Origin: Lachnospiraceae bacterium
GTDB taxonomy: Bacteria; Bacillota; Clostridia; Lachnospirales; Lachnospiraceae
Assembly: GCA_900168235.1 (NCBI GenBank)
Contig: FUZG01000005.1
Coordinates: 62,001-126,000 of the forward strand
Direction of reading: 5' to 3'
DNA length: 64,000 nt
Shown here: positions 26,265 through 34,754 of the stretch, piece by piece
Layout: every line of letters begins with the position of its first letter
Position numbering within the stretch: position 1 is the stretch's first letter
Program-made: the position numbers and the translations under genes
The notes under the pieces: generated by a model
The model's database searches: none
Told to the model about the DNA's origin: nothing
What the model saw: only the letters and a program-made list of their open reading frames with translations

Positions 26265-27207
26265 AATACTCACCTACTTCTACATCTTCCAGCACTGCAA
26301 TGGCATCATCTGCAAGGATTGCTGCAGAGCAGTACAGAGATAAGAGATAAGATGCTACCCCCTTGTCATCAATTCCCCTGAAACGAACTGACAGTCCTCT
26401 TGAATGTTCATTCTTGAGACCTGCCTGGAAGAGACCGATAACGCCTCTCTTTGCCTCGCCTGTACGAATGAGAAGGATATTTGTCTTTCCGCTCTGGGAC
26501 TTCGGATTCTTCAGACCATCTACTAAGAGCTTGTCTGTCGGGATGATCGGGATACCTCTCCATGCAAGGAATGTTCCGCCTGCGATATTTACTGTGATAG
26601 GCGGCACGCCTCTCTTTGTGCATTCTCTCTCAAATGCAGCGATCGCACGTGGATGTGCCAGGAAGAAAGAAGGCTCCTTCCAGACCTTTGTGATGAGCTC
26701 ATCAAGATCATCCGGTGTAGGTGCGCCGTTTCTGGGCTGGATCCTCTGTGAATCAGGAACATTCTTTAAGAGACCGTAATCATCGTTATTGATGAGCTGG
26801 CTTTCCTGACGCTCACGCAGGGATTCGATAGCAAGTCCGAGCTGCTCCTGGACCTGATCGTATGGAGCACTGTAAACATCTTCGATCGCAGTATTTACGT
26901 TTATGATAGTTGAGATAGAGTTCAGCCTGTACTCACGGGGCTCTGTCTCATACTCTACATATCCGTCCGGAATGATGTCGGATTTCTTAGTCTGACTGCA
27001 AAGAACATCAAGGGGAGTATCACCCTCAACTACCTTATTTACTCTGTAGATACCTGTCTCAAGCCCCTTGAATTCAAGGACCTTTGTAAGCCACTTAGGT
27101 GTGATCGCGCCGTACTGGGGCTTTGTCTTGGTTACGTTCGCAAGGTTATACGCTTCGCGCGCTCCTAACGCATTGATACCCTCGCGCTTTTCTGCTTCAT
27201 TTGACAT
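26251..27207 (-). CDS. srpI: Family 2A encapsulin shell protein (SrpI type)
   Basis: 318 residues from the ATG at 27207, placed 7 bases after GGAGG; the ATG at 27213 is too close to it. The N-terminal ALGAREAYNLANVTKTKPQY and TPKWLTKVLEFKGLETGIYR, the E-loop region, and LAHPRAIAAFERECTKRGVP followed by LAWRGIPIIPTDKL are those of SrpI-type HK97-fold shells. There is no cyclic-nucleotide-binding insert, so it is family 2A and not 2B. The ends GVIGLFQAGL and GIDDKGVASYLLSLYCSAA are also typical. The cargo gene overlaps its 3' end. The protein should assemble into a closed nanocompartment holding the desulfurase. Confidence 0.93.
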   Translation of the reverse strand: MSNEAEKREGINALGAREAYNLANVTKTKPQYGAITPKWLTKVLEFKGLETGIYRVNKVVEGDTPLDVLCSQTKKSDIIPDGYVEYETEPREYRLNSISTIINVNTAIEDVYSAPYDQVQEQLGLAIESLRERQESQLINNDDYGLLKNVPDSQRIQPRNGAPTPDDLDELITKVWKEPSFFLAHPRAIAAFERECTKRGVPPITVNIAGGTFLAWRGIPIIPTDKLLVDGLKNPKSQSGKTNILLIRTGEAKRGVIGLFQAGLKNEHSRGLSVRFRGIDDKGVASYLLSLYCSAAILADDAIAVLEDVEVGEYYDYD

Positions 27208-27255
27208 TTCCATTCCTCCTCTTGGAATTATTTATGCTGAAAGTCTCTATGACTC

Positions 27256-28710
27256 TTACAGCCATGCTCCTTCATGTGAAAATACGATGTCTTTCATGGC
27301 ATCGAGTCCGCCTTTCAGATTAAAGAGCGGCCCCTTATACCCTGCTTCTCTAAGGGTATTTATAGCTAAAATGCTTCGTTTTCCCTCTTTACAGATGATT
27401 ATGGTATCCAGCTCAGGATCAAGCTCATTCTGTCGTCTTGCCAGCTGTCCGATAGGTATGATGATGGCATTCGGGAATCGGAGTATCGCTCTTTCATGCG
27501 GCTCACGCACATCCACGATAGTGATCGGGTCTCCGTTTTCGATCCTGAGTGCCAGTTCTTCAGGTGTGAATCCCTCTATGACTATCTCTTCTGTTTCCTT
27601 TAGTCCGCAGAAATCATCATAGTCAAAATCTTGTACACCACTTATAGTCGGAACAGATCCGCAAAGCGGACAAGAATGATTTTTTTCAACGTTCAGTATC
27701 CTCGAATGAAGATAAAGACTGTCAATCGAAAGCAGCTTTCCGCTCAAGTGCTCACCGATACCGATGATGAGCTTCAGCGCTTCATTCGCCTGAATACTTC
27801 CGACTATACCTGCAAGAGGACTTATCGAACCGCCCTCTGAACAGGTAGGTACAAGTCCTGCCGGAGGCGGTGCCGGAAAGAGACATCTGTAGCACGGTCC
27901 GTCCTTTAGATTGAATATCCCGACCTGTCCTTCGAACTGATATATAGCTCCGAAGACAAGAGGTATCCCGCACAGCACGCATGCGTCATTTATCAGATAC
28001 CTTGCTTTGTAGTTATCCGTGCAGTCGATGACAAGGTCATATCCGTCAATGATGTCCGCAATGTTATCCGCTTCTAACTTTATGTTTTCCGCTTCAAAAA
28101 CAATGCTCCGATTTATGTTCTTAACCTTGTCCTTTGCAGATGCGACCTTTGGACGCTTGAGATCACGGGTGGTATGTATCACCTGACTCTGGAGATTATC
28201 AAGCGCTACCTCATCGAAATCCACGACCTTGATCGTACCGACTCCTGCCGCCGCGAGATACTGTATCACCGCAGATCCAAGTGCTCCGGCTCCGGCTATC
28301 ACGACTCTCGAAGCCTTGATCCTCTTCTGCCCCTTGACGCCTATCTCTCTCAGCATCAGGTGCTTTCCGAATCTCTCTATCTCCTTATCATCAAAGGACA
28401 CTTCCTTACGTCTGCTGTCCGATATGATGCTCTCTTCCGGTGCACCGCCTGCAATGGCAGGTATGAGCAGGATCGTATCTCCTTCTGATAACGGTTCATC
28501 CCACTTATCTTCCGATGTCCTGTTGTCCTCACCTGCGTATATCTGTATAAAATTTCTTAAAGTCCCGTTTTCATCAAACAGTATCTTTTTCGAATCAGGA
28601 TATTCGTCCTGAAGGTTATTCAGTATCTCCCTGATACTTCCTGCTGTGACATCCAGTTCTTCATGACGCTCGAAGAAATTTCTGAGTGTCGCCGAAATAT
28701 AAACTTTCAC
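27256..28710 (-). CDS. Fused sulfur carrier (MoaD/ThiS), E1 enzyme and rhodanese
   Basis: 484 residues with three domains. Residues 1-89 are a MoaD-like beta-grasp carrier ending LLIPAIAGG; chain continues with APEE instead of stopping. Residues 107-350 are an E1 adenylyltransferase (GAGALGSAVIQYLAAAGVG, CYRC and CPLC zinc pairs, CSEGG). Residues 372-484 are a rhodanese with active-site loop CKEGKRS. One chain thus holds the carrier, its activator and a persulfide donor. To form a thiocarboxylate the internal Gly-Gly must be freed, and a JAMM protease gene lies directly upstream. It precedes the encapsulin gene by 48 bases. Confidence 0.92.
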   Translation of the reverse strand: MKVYISATLRNFFERHEELDVTAGSIREILNNLQDEYPDSKKILFDENGTLRNFIQIYAGEDNRTSEDKWDEPLSEGDTILLIPAIAGGAPEESIISDSRRKEVSFDDKEIERFGKHLMLREIGVKGQKRIKASRVVIAGAGALGSAVIQYLAAAGVGTIKVVDFDEVALDNLQSQVIHTTRDLKRPKVASAKDKVKNINRSIVFEAENIKLEADNIADIIDGYDLVIDCTDNYKARYLINDACVLCGIPLVFGAIYQFEGQVGIFNLKDGPCYRCLFPAPPPAGLVPTCSEGGSISPLAGIVGSIQANEALKLIIGIGEHLSGKLLSIDSLYLHSRILNVEKNHSCPLCGSVPTISGVQDFDYDDFCGLKETEEIVIEGFTPEELALRIENGDPITIVDVREPHERAILRFPNAIIIPIGQLARRQNELDPELDTIIICKEGKRSILAINTLREAGYKGPLFNLKGGLDAMKDIVFSHEGAWL

Positions 28711-28749
28711 TGTTACTCCCTCCCGGCATCTATTGCCAGTCCCGCTTAA

Positions 28750-29178
28750 TTACCTGTGAACCGTCATCTCGATGTCGACCGTCTCGATCACATCCTCTGT
28801 ATCAGGTTTGCTGTATCCTTTTATCCCAGCGACACCGTTCTCATTTACTGAGAGGATCACGTACTGCATCCCCGGTATCATATACTCCCTGTCTTTTTCC
28901 GATGGTCCTGCCGCTCTGTCCGGATGCGAGTGATAAAATCCTGTAACAGATAGACCTCTTTCTTTTGCTTCCTTCTCGGCTTTAAGGATCGCTAATGGAT
29001 CTGCACTAAAATACGCGTGTCTGATTATCTTATCCTCAACATTTTCCAGGATATAAACATCTGACACCCTGTTTTCATGCCCGAGCATCACTCCGCATGC
29101 TTCATACGGATATGCTCTCTTTACCTGACGCTCCATCTGGCGATATGCCTTTAGATCAATAAAAAGTTCTTTACACAT
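28750..29178 (-). CDS. Second JAMM metalloprotease (HcyD/Mec-like)
   Basis: 142 residues. Zinc-site residues are present: Glu in YPYEACGVMLG, GFYHSHPDRAAGPSEKDREYM with His, His, Ser and Asp. It differs clearly in sequence from the JAMM protein at 22093, so the two are not recent duplicates. It overlaps the metY-type gene by 8 bases and precedes the fused carrier gene by 39 bases, which points to cleavage of that fused carrier after its internal Gly-Gly (inference). Confidence 0.9.
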   Translation of the reverse strand: MCKELFIDLKAYRQMERQVKRAYPYEACGVMLGHENRVSDVYILENVEDKIIRHAYFSADPLAILKAEKEAKERGLSVTGFYHSHPDRAAGPSEKDREYMIPGMQYVILSVNENGVAGIKGYSKPDTEDVIETVDIEMTVHR

Positions 29179-30400
29179 TTCCCCTCACCGCTTCTACAAA
29201 GTCAGAAACCAGATCCTCCGGATCTTCTATACCGACACTCACCCTTATCGTGTCCTCGAATACCCCTGCTGCTTCCATTTCTTCTTTACTGGTCTGTATA
29301 TAAAGTGTTGATGCAGGGTGTATCACAAGTGTCCTTGCATCTCCTATGTTGCTGGCTATACAGGCGTACTTCAGGGAGTTTATCACCTTGTAGGCTTTTT
29401 CCTTTGAGCCGACCCTGAAGCTCAAGATGCCTCCTCCGTAGCCTCCGAAAAATTCCTCGACTGCACTGTGAAAAGGATGTGACTCAAGAGTGAGATAGCT
29501 CACTTCCACTCCCTCGATCTCATTAAGTGCATGTGCAATCCTGTCTGCGTTTTCACAGATCCGCTCCATCCTAAGCCCCAGCGTATCTGTTCCGATATAG
29601 GTTAAAAACGCGTTTAAGGGCGCCATACATCCGCCGAGGTTTTCCCATATATCAGTCCTGAGACGCACGGATAAAGCACGCTGTTTATATTTACTAAATT
29701 CGGAAAGTGCGGTGTGTTTTGAAAAATCCCAGTTGAATTTTCCGCCGTCTACTATGATGCCTCCGATGGAATTTCCGCCGCCGTTCAGATATTTCGATGT
29801 GGAATGGATGACTGCATCTGCGCCGAGCTCAAGAGGTCTTGCGATGTAAGGCGTTGCCGTCGTTGAATCTACGAATAAAGGAATCCCTGCCTCGTGGGCG
29901 GCCTTTGCGACTTCCGGTATGTTCAGTACCTTCAGTGACGGGTTTGATATCAGCTCTCCGAAGATCACCCGGGTCCTGTCATTTATCAGTTTCTTTACTG
30001 CTTCCCCTGACATATCATCTGAATAAACTGTGTGGATACCGAATTTTTCAAGATTATGGAAAAGTCCTATGGTCCCGCCGTAAAGCCCCTTACTGGTTAT
30101 CACCTCATCCCCGCTCTCACATACCGCCAGAAGCGCTGCTGTTATAGCTGACATCCCGCTGCTGCAGCAGACCGCTCCGACGCCGCCTTCCAGCTCATTT
30201 ACCCTCTGCTCAAAAGCACTTACTGTGGGATTTCCGATGCGGGAATAAGCATATCCCATACTCTTATGGTTGAAGACCCGCTCCAGCTCTTCCATATTTT
30301 CATACCGGAAAGCCGTGACCTGGGAGATCGGAGGAAGGATCTCACGCTGTGCATATCCTTTTGAAGTTTTACCGTGTAATAACTTTGTATCAAACCGCAT
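29171..30400 (-). CDS. metY: O-acetylhomoserine/O-acetylserine sulfhydrylase (MetY-type PLP enzyme)
   Basis: 409 residues from the ATG at 30400 (MRFDTKLLHG, the usual family start); the open frame reaches 30484 without a better start. Family marks: YSRIGNPTVSAFEQRVNELEG, SSGMSAITAALLAV, the PLP Lys in VIHSTSKYLNGGGN, and VSVGIEDPEDLV at the end. Enzymes of this group replace the acetyl group of O-acetylhomoserine or O-acetylserine with sulfide or with sulfur from a thiocarboxylated carrier. It is the first gene of the sulfur operon and overlaps a JAMM gene, as metY does with hcyD in the Wolinella-type pathway. Confidence 0.9.
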   Translation of the reverse strand: MRFDTKLLHGKTSKGYAQREILPPISQVTAFRYENMEELERVFNHKSMGYAYSRIGNPTVSAFEQRVNELEGGVGAVCCSSGMSAITAALLAVCESGDEVITSKGLYGGTIGLFHNLEKFGIHTVYSDDMSGEAVKKLINDRTRVIFGELISNPSLKVLNIPEVAKAAHEAGIPLFVDSTTATPYIARPLELGADAVIHSTSKYLNGGGNSIGGIIVDGGKFNWDFSKHTALSEFSKYKQRALSVRLRTDIWENLGGCMAPLNAFLTYIGTDTLGLRMERICENADRIAHALNEIEGVEVSYLTLESHPFHSAVEEFFGGYGGGILSFRVGSKEKAYKVINSLKYACIASNIGDARTLVIHPASTLYIQTSKEEMEAAGVFEDTIRVSVGIEDPEDLVSDFVEAVRGNV

Positions 30401-30530
30401 CCTGTACTGATCCTTCCTTTTTTGTCTCTGAAATCTGCTGTTGCGTATTAGGATACATCCCCAGCAACTTGCTGGGAAATACATTCATTTAATAGCTGGT
30501 GATAAGAAGTTTTTATTATAGATAAAACAA

Positions 30531-30563
30531 AACGCCGGCTATAAGTTTTGCTTATAACCGGCA
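30531..30563 (-). terminator. Terminator hairpin after the activating-enzyme gene
   Basis: GCCGGCTATAAG (30534-30545) and CTTATAACCGGC (30551-30562) pair around a 5-base loop, followed by GTTTTGTTTT on the minus strand, 12 bases beyond the stop of the activase gene. A TATAAT on the minus strand (30515-30520) lies just downstream and could start the metY operon. Nearly the same hairpin stands at 36833. Confidence 0.75.
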
Positions 30564-30574
30564 TCTTTGAAATA

Positions 30575-31432
30575 TCACTCTGCTGCTCTAAGCTCCATAT
30601 TTGCAAGTGGGTAACTTCGCCCAAGCATCTCATACTTTCCAACGCCATAGGTGTGATACTTCATCTTCTCCCACTTGATATCAGGAAACTCTGACAGAAA
30701 CTTTTCTATCGCTCTAAGCTCTCGCTCCGTATCATTGAACCCTGGAATTACCGGTGTTCTGACCGTTATGTTTTTTCCCGGATATGCTTCATACAGAGCC
30801 TTAAGATTTTCCCTTATGGGTTTACTCGTTACTCCCGTGTACAAACGATGCTTCCCATCATCCACAGATTTAATATCAAAAAAAATCTGATCCAGATACT
30901 GTGCTGCCGTAAGCAGTCTCTCTCTATTCACGGCTCCGCATGTCTCTATCGCTGTATTTAAATAATGCTCTTTAGCAATCTTCAGGAACTTCACAGTATT
31001 TTCCTGCATAAGAGGTTCCCCTCCGCTGACTGTAACTCCTCCGTTTCCGCTCCTGTAAAAAAACGAATCACGCTCTACGATTTCTAAAAGATCAGCAATA
31101 CTGATATATCTTCCTTCTATGGAGAGAGCCTCAGTAGGGCATATTTTTGTCCATTCAAGCTTCTCTTCTGCCGCATCAAATTCGACCCGTGCCTTACCCT
31201 CTGCATCAAATGAGATACCGCTTTTTCCTTTGCACAGTCCGCACTTCTCGCATCCGATACACTTTGCCCTCCGATAGATAAGTTCCGGTTCTTCCTGCTG
31301 GGACTCGGGATTACTGCACCATTTGCATCGAAGGGGACAGCCCTTCAAAAAGACCACCGTCCTTATCCCGCTCCCATCATGAAGCGAATATTTCTGTACG
31401 TTAAATATCCGCAAATGATCAGTATCAGCCAT
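30575..31432 (-). CDS. islB: Glycyl radical enzyme activating protein (radical SAM)
   Basis: 285 residues. The radical SAM cluster motif is FLKGCPLRCKWCSNPE (CX3CX2C). An inserted ferredoxin-like part has CIGCEKCGLC and a later ICPTEAL, as in activases of the choline/isethionate lyase group. GNGGVTVSGGEPLMQ binds SAM. It uses SAM to install the glycyl radical on the enzyme encoded 15 bases upstream. The specific symbol depends on the identity of that enzyme. Confidence 0.88.
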   Translation of the reverse strand: MADTDHLRIFNVQKYSLHDGSGIRTVVFLKGCPLRCKWCSNPESQQEEPELIYRRAKCIGCEKCGLCKGKSGISFDAEGKARVEFDAAEEKLEWTKICPTEALSIEGRYISIADLLEIVERDSFFYRSGNGGVTVSGGEPLMQENTVKFLKIAKEHYLNTAIETCGAVNRERLLTAAQYLDQIFFDIKSVDDGKHRLYTGVTSKPIRENLKALYEAYPGKNITVRTPVIPGFNDTERELRAIEKFLSEFPDIKWEKMKYHTYGVGKYEMLGRSYPLANMELRAAE

Positions 31433-31447
31433 TTTAGATTTCCTCTC

Positions 31448-33913
31448 TTAGATCGCAAACTGTTCAGTTCTCGCTATCAGGTCATCCTGAAGATCCTTTG
31501 ATAATTCAGTAAAGTAAGCGCTGTATCCTGCGATACGTACCAGGAGATCTCTGTACTCCTCGGGATTTTCCTGAGCTTTTCTCATAGTTTCAGTATTGAT
31601 GACATTAAACTGTACATGCCAGAGCTTCAGATCCCTGAAGCCTTCGATAAACTGCACGAGCTTTTCCGTTCCTGCAGGCCCTTCAACACATCCCGGGCTG
31701 AGCTTTATATTGAGCAGTCTCGCAGCCCTGTAGTTATTGCTTCTGTTCTTCGTCCTGAAATTTGAATTAAGTATCGCAGTAGGGCCGTTCAGATCCGCTC
31801 CCTGCGAAGCACTGCTTCCATCAGAAAGAGGTGTGTACGCTTTTCTGCCATTTGGCGTTGCACTTACCACTTTTCCGAAAGGCACATGAGATGTGAAAGG
31901 CACATATCGCAGATCTATGTGGACATCAAATTCTTTTCCGTATTTTCTTGCGAAATCTCCTGCTTCTTTATCAAGCCTGAGTCCGATCTCATCGGCATAT
32001 GAGTCATCATTTCCATACGACGGTGCATTTAGCAGGAGATGCCTTATGATCTCGTATCCTTCAAAATTGTTTTTAAGTGCCTCGATAAGTTCAGAAATGC
32101 TGAATCGTTTCTCTTCAAATACCAGCTTTTTTATAGCTGACAGAGAATCTATAACTGTTCCATATCCTATAAATTCAAAGTATCCGAGATCTATTCCTCC
32201 CGGAATATGCTCCTGATGGAGATCGGTAAAGCTCTCCCTGCAGAGCTTTGATAAGGAAGAACCAAGTGGTGACGCAAAGTGTCTCGCCCGAAGCTGATTT
32301 ATGAGATACTGCTGTCTGAAAGCATGCCGGATAAAGTTCTTCTGCTGCTTAAGATATGCTTCAAGAAATTCATCAAATGATTCAAAATCTGAAGGATCAC
32401 CAGTCTCCAGACCAAGAAGCTCATCACCGTACTTCAGCATACGCCCGTTATACAAGGTCATTTCAAGTGCTGCTGCAAAGTTGATATACGCTCCCGGGCT
32501 TGTGTATGTGTCGCGGTTTGGCATACGGCACTCTGCGCATCCTGAAACTGCATAGTCATAGGCTTCTTCAAATTCTGCTCCCTTTGACAGGAGAAGCGGG
32601 ATCACTTCTTCATCATTTATGATCTTCGGAAATCCTGTACCATCCTTTACAGTTTCTGCAACTTCATAGAGATAGCGTTTCGGACTGCCGAGATGGACAC
32701 GGGCTGCCAGATCAGGATAGTTCAGAGGAAAATCTCTTTTTGACTTTAAGATGATGTACGTAAGGTCATTTGCTGCATCCTGACCATCAGGTGTCTGACC
32801 GCCTATAGTAACGGCTTCCCAATGCGCATAGCCTTCGTTAAATGCACCTCCTGTTTCTGACAGATACAGATCCACAAATGCTGCCATTTCAACCCATACA
32901 CACTCTAATAGCTCCTGCGCTCTATCCGGTGTTATCTGTCCCTTTTCAAGATCATTTTTATAAAATGGATACAGGTACTGGTCCATTCGGCCGTTAGATA
33001 TGATCGTTCCTGTTTTCTGCTCGATCCTGGAAAACATCTGGGTAAACCACTGGGACTTGACTGCTTCATAAAAGCTTTCTGCAGGCTCCCCCGGAACCTT
33101 TCTGCTGATACGGGCAATCTCCAAAAGCTCTGCTTTTCTCTCAGGATCATGTTCTTCCGATGCGAGTCTTTCTGCCTCATCTGCATATCTATTCGCCCAC
33201 AGGATAACAGCTTCGGAAGTAATGATAAGAGCTTCAAGGAACGGCTTTTTCTCCATAGTGTCGAAAGCGCTGTCTTCATCAAGAGATTCCAGCTTTTCTC
33301 TGCTGTCTTTTATTATCCAGTTAAAGCCTTTCTGAAGAACGATCTCATAATCATGAACCCACTGGATAGATGATCTGAAAGATGAGGTTTCATTTACGAT
33401 AAAGCGTGATGAACTTTCTTCGTCGAGATTATATGTGAGCTTTCTCGTGTCTTCCGGAAGGGACTTTGCAAGTTCTTCATGGTATGTCTTCCCCTTCCAA
33501 TATGTCTCGATCTCACGCTTTACGATGTCCGCATCTTCTGCTGAGATATCAAAAGGTGACGTACTGCGCCCCGGAAGCTTTTCGATATTTATACCAAGAG
33601 TATCTCCGTCAAGCTCCGGATAAAGGATACCGTATCGCCCGGCTTTTCCAGCTCTTCCTACGATGAGCTGTCCATCCTCGATAGAAATCGTTGACTTCTC
33701 AGCATATTTTCTCAGTGCCTTCGCCCATCTCACGATGAGCGGCTGTCCCTCTGTCTCCTTAAAAGACTCTGTAAAATATAGTCCTCTTTCAATATCTATC
33801 TGAGGTTTTATCCCTCTGACATTTCCGATAAGCAAAGCTGCTCGGTTGCCGTTTCCTGCTTTTTCTTTATTCAGGACTCTTCTCTCCTGAGCTGAATATA
33901 CTTTTCCGGCCAT
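31448..33913 (-). CDS. islA: Glycyl radical enzyme, probable isethionate sulfite-lyase
   Basis: 821 residues from the ATG at 33913, with GGAGGGG upstream. The catalytic thiyl motif is SGCAEC (Cys459, Glu461) and the radical glycine is Gly796 in RIAGYSAYF. Residues I recall for isethionate sulfite-lyase (Arg189, Gln193, Trp374, Cys468, Glu470, Arg678, Phe682) all have identical counterparts here at a constant offset of 9: Arg180, Gln184, Trp365, Cys459, Glu461, Arg669, Phe673. It would split 2-hydroxyethanesulfonate into acetaldehyde and sulfite. The adjoining sulfonate-type importer and activase agree. Another C2-C3 sulfonate remains possible. Confidence 0.85.
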   Translation of the reverse strand: MAGKVYSAQERRVLNKEKAGNGNRAALLIGNVRGIKPQIDIERGLYFTESFKETEGQPLIVRWAKALRKYAEKSTISIEDGQLIVGRAGKAGRYGILYPELDGDTLGINIEKLPGRSTSPFDISAEDADIVKREIETYWKGKTYHEELAKSLPEDTRKLTYNLDEESSSRFIVNETSSFRSSIQWVHDYEIVLQKGFNWIIKDSREKLESLDEDSAFDTMEKKPFLEALIITSEAVILWANRYADEAERLASEEHDPERKAELLEIARISRKVPGEPAESFYEAVKSQWFTQMFSRIEQKTGTIISNGRMDQYLYPFYKNDLEKGQITPDRAQELLECVWVEMAAFVDLYLSETGGAFNEGYAHWEAVTIGGQTPDGQDAANDLTYIILKSKRDFPLNYPDLAARVHLGSPKRYLYEVAETVKDGTGFPKIINDEEVIPLLLSKGAEFEEAYDYAVSGCAECRMPNRDTYTSPGAYINFAAALEMTLYNGRMLKYGDELLGLETGDPSDFESFDEFLEAYLKQQKNFIRHAFRQQYLINQLRARHFASPLGSSLSKLCRESFTDLHQEHIPGGIDLGYFEFIGYGTVIDSLSAIKKLVFEEKRFSISELIEALKNNFEGYEIIRHLLLNAPSYGNDDSYADEIGLRLDKEAGDFARKYGKEFDVHIDLRYVPFTSHVPFGKVVSATPNGRKAYTPLSDGSSASQGADLNGPTAILNSNFRTKNRSNNYRAARLLNIKLSPGCVEGPAGTEKLVQFIEGFRDLKLWHVQFNVINTETMRKAQENPEEYRDLLVRIAGYSAYFTELSKDLQDDLIARTEQFAI

Positions 33914-33931
33914 CTGTATCCCCTCCAACTT

Positions 33932-34705
33932 TTAGATACTGTATGCAAAAGGAAGTTCTTCATTCTTGAAAAATTCCTGATAAATCTTATCCTTGGTATG
34001 TGCAAATACTTGTCCCGTCCTCTGATAGTGACATTCCGGTTCTATATCAAATATGTCTTTTATACGTCCCGGCCGACTGGACATGACTACAACCCGCTGC
34101 CCCAGATATACTGCCTCATCAATGTCATGAGTTATGAGTATCATGGTGATATTTTCAGACTTCCAGATTTTTTGAAGTTCCTGCTGCATATTGATCCTAG
34201 TTATAGCATCGAGGGCTCCAAAAGGCTCATCAAGAAGCAGGATATCAGGCTTATTTGCAAGCGCTCTTGCGATAGCAACCCGTTGTGCCATGCCGCCTGA
34301 CAACTGTGTGGGATAGGCATTTTCAAATTTCTCCAGTCCTACAAGTTCCAGATACTTCTTTACGATACCGTCTGCATCTTTTTCATTCTCATCAAGAGTG
34401 ATCTTTATATTTTCACCCGCTGTGAGCCATGGCAGCAGCCGATGATCCTGAAATACATATCCAATCTTTCTGGTAGGATTCTTTACCGTTTTTCCTTTTA
34501 CGAGGACCGTTCCTACAGACGCTGTCTCAAGCCCGCCTATTATCCTTATAAGCGTGCTCTTTCCGCATCCGCTGGCACCTATCACAGAGATAAACTCACC
34601 TTCATTTACATTCAGACTGATATTGTCCAGTACCTGCATATCTCTGAAATATTTATTCAGATTCCTTATCTCAACTATCCTTTTTATATTTTCCACACCA
34701 CTCAT
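33932..34705 (-). CDS. ssuB: Sulfonate/taurine-type ABC importer, ATPase
   Basis: 257 residues. Walker A GASGCGKST, VFQDHRLLPWLTAGEN, signature LSGGMAQRVAIARAL, Walker B ILLLDEPFGALD and the His-loop LITHDIDEAVYLGQRV are those of the SsuB/TauB/NrtD group. It powers uptake by the permease at 34755. It is placed 18 bases before the glycyl radical enzyme gene, so uptake and cleavage are co-transcribed. Confidence 0.9.
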   Translation of the reverse strand: MSGVENIKRIVEIRNLNKYFRDMQVLDNISLNVNEGEFISVIGASGCGKSTLIRIIGGLETASVGTVLVKGKTVKNPTRKIGYVFQDHRLLPWLTAGENIKITLDENEKDADGIVKKYLELVGLEKFENAYPTQLSGGMAQRVAIARALANKPDILLLDEPFGALDAITRINMQQELQKIWKSENITMILITHDIDEAVYLGQRVVVMSSRPGRIKDIFDIEPECHYQRTGQVFAHTKDKIYQEFFKNEELPFAYSI

Positions 34706-34754
34706 ATCCCTCTACCTGCCTGTATTCCGTTTGCTGCTCTTCACCCGCTTACAG

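Noticed and set aside
30401-30530. Possible SAM or T-box riboswitch before the MetY-type operon
   Set aside because: The leader is about 115 bases, holds only one small hairpin and the terminator of the upstream gene, and shows none of the conserved S-box or T-box sequences.
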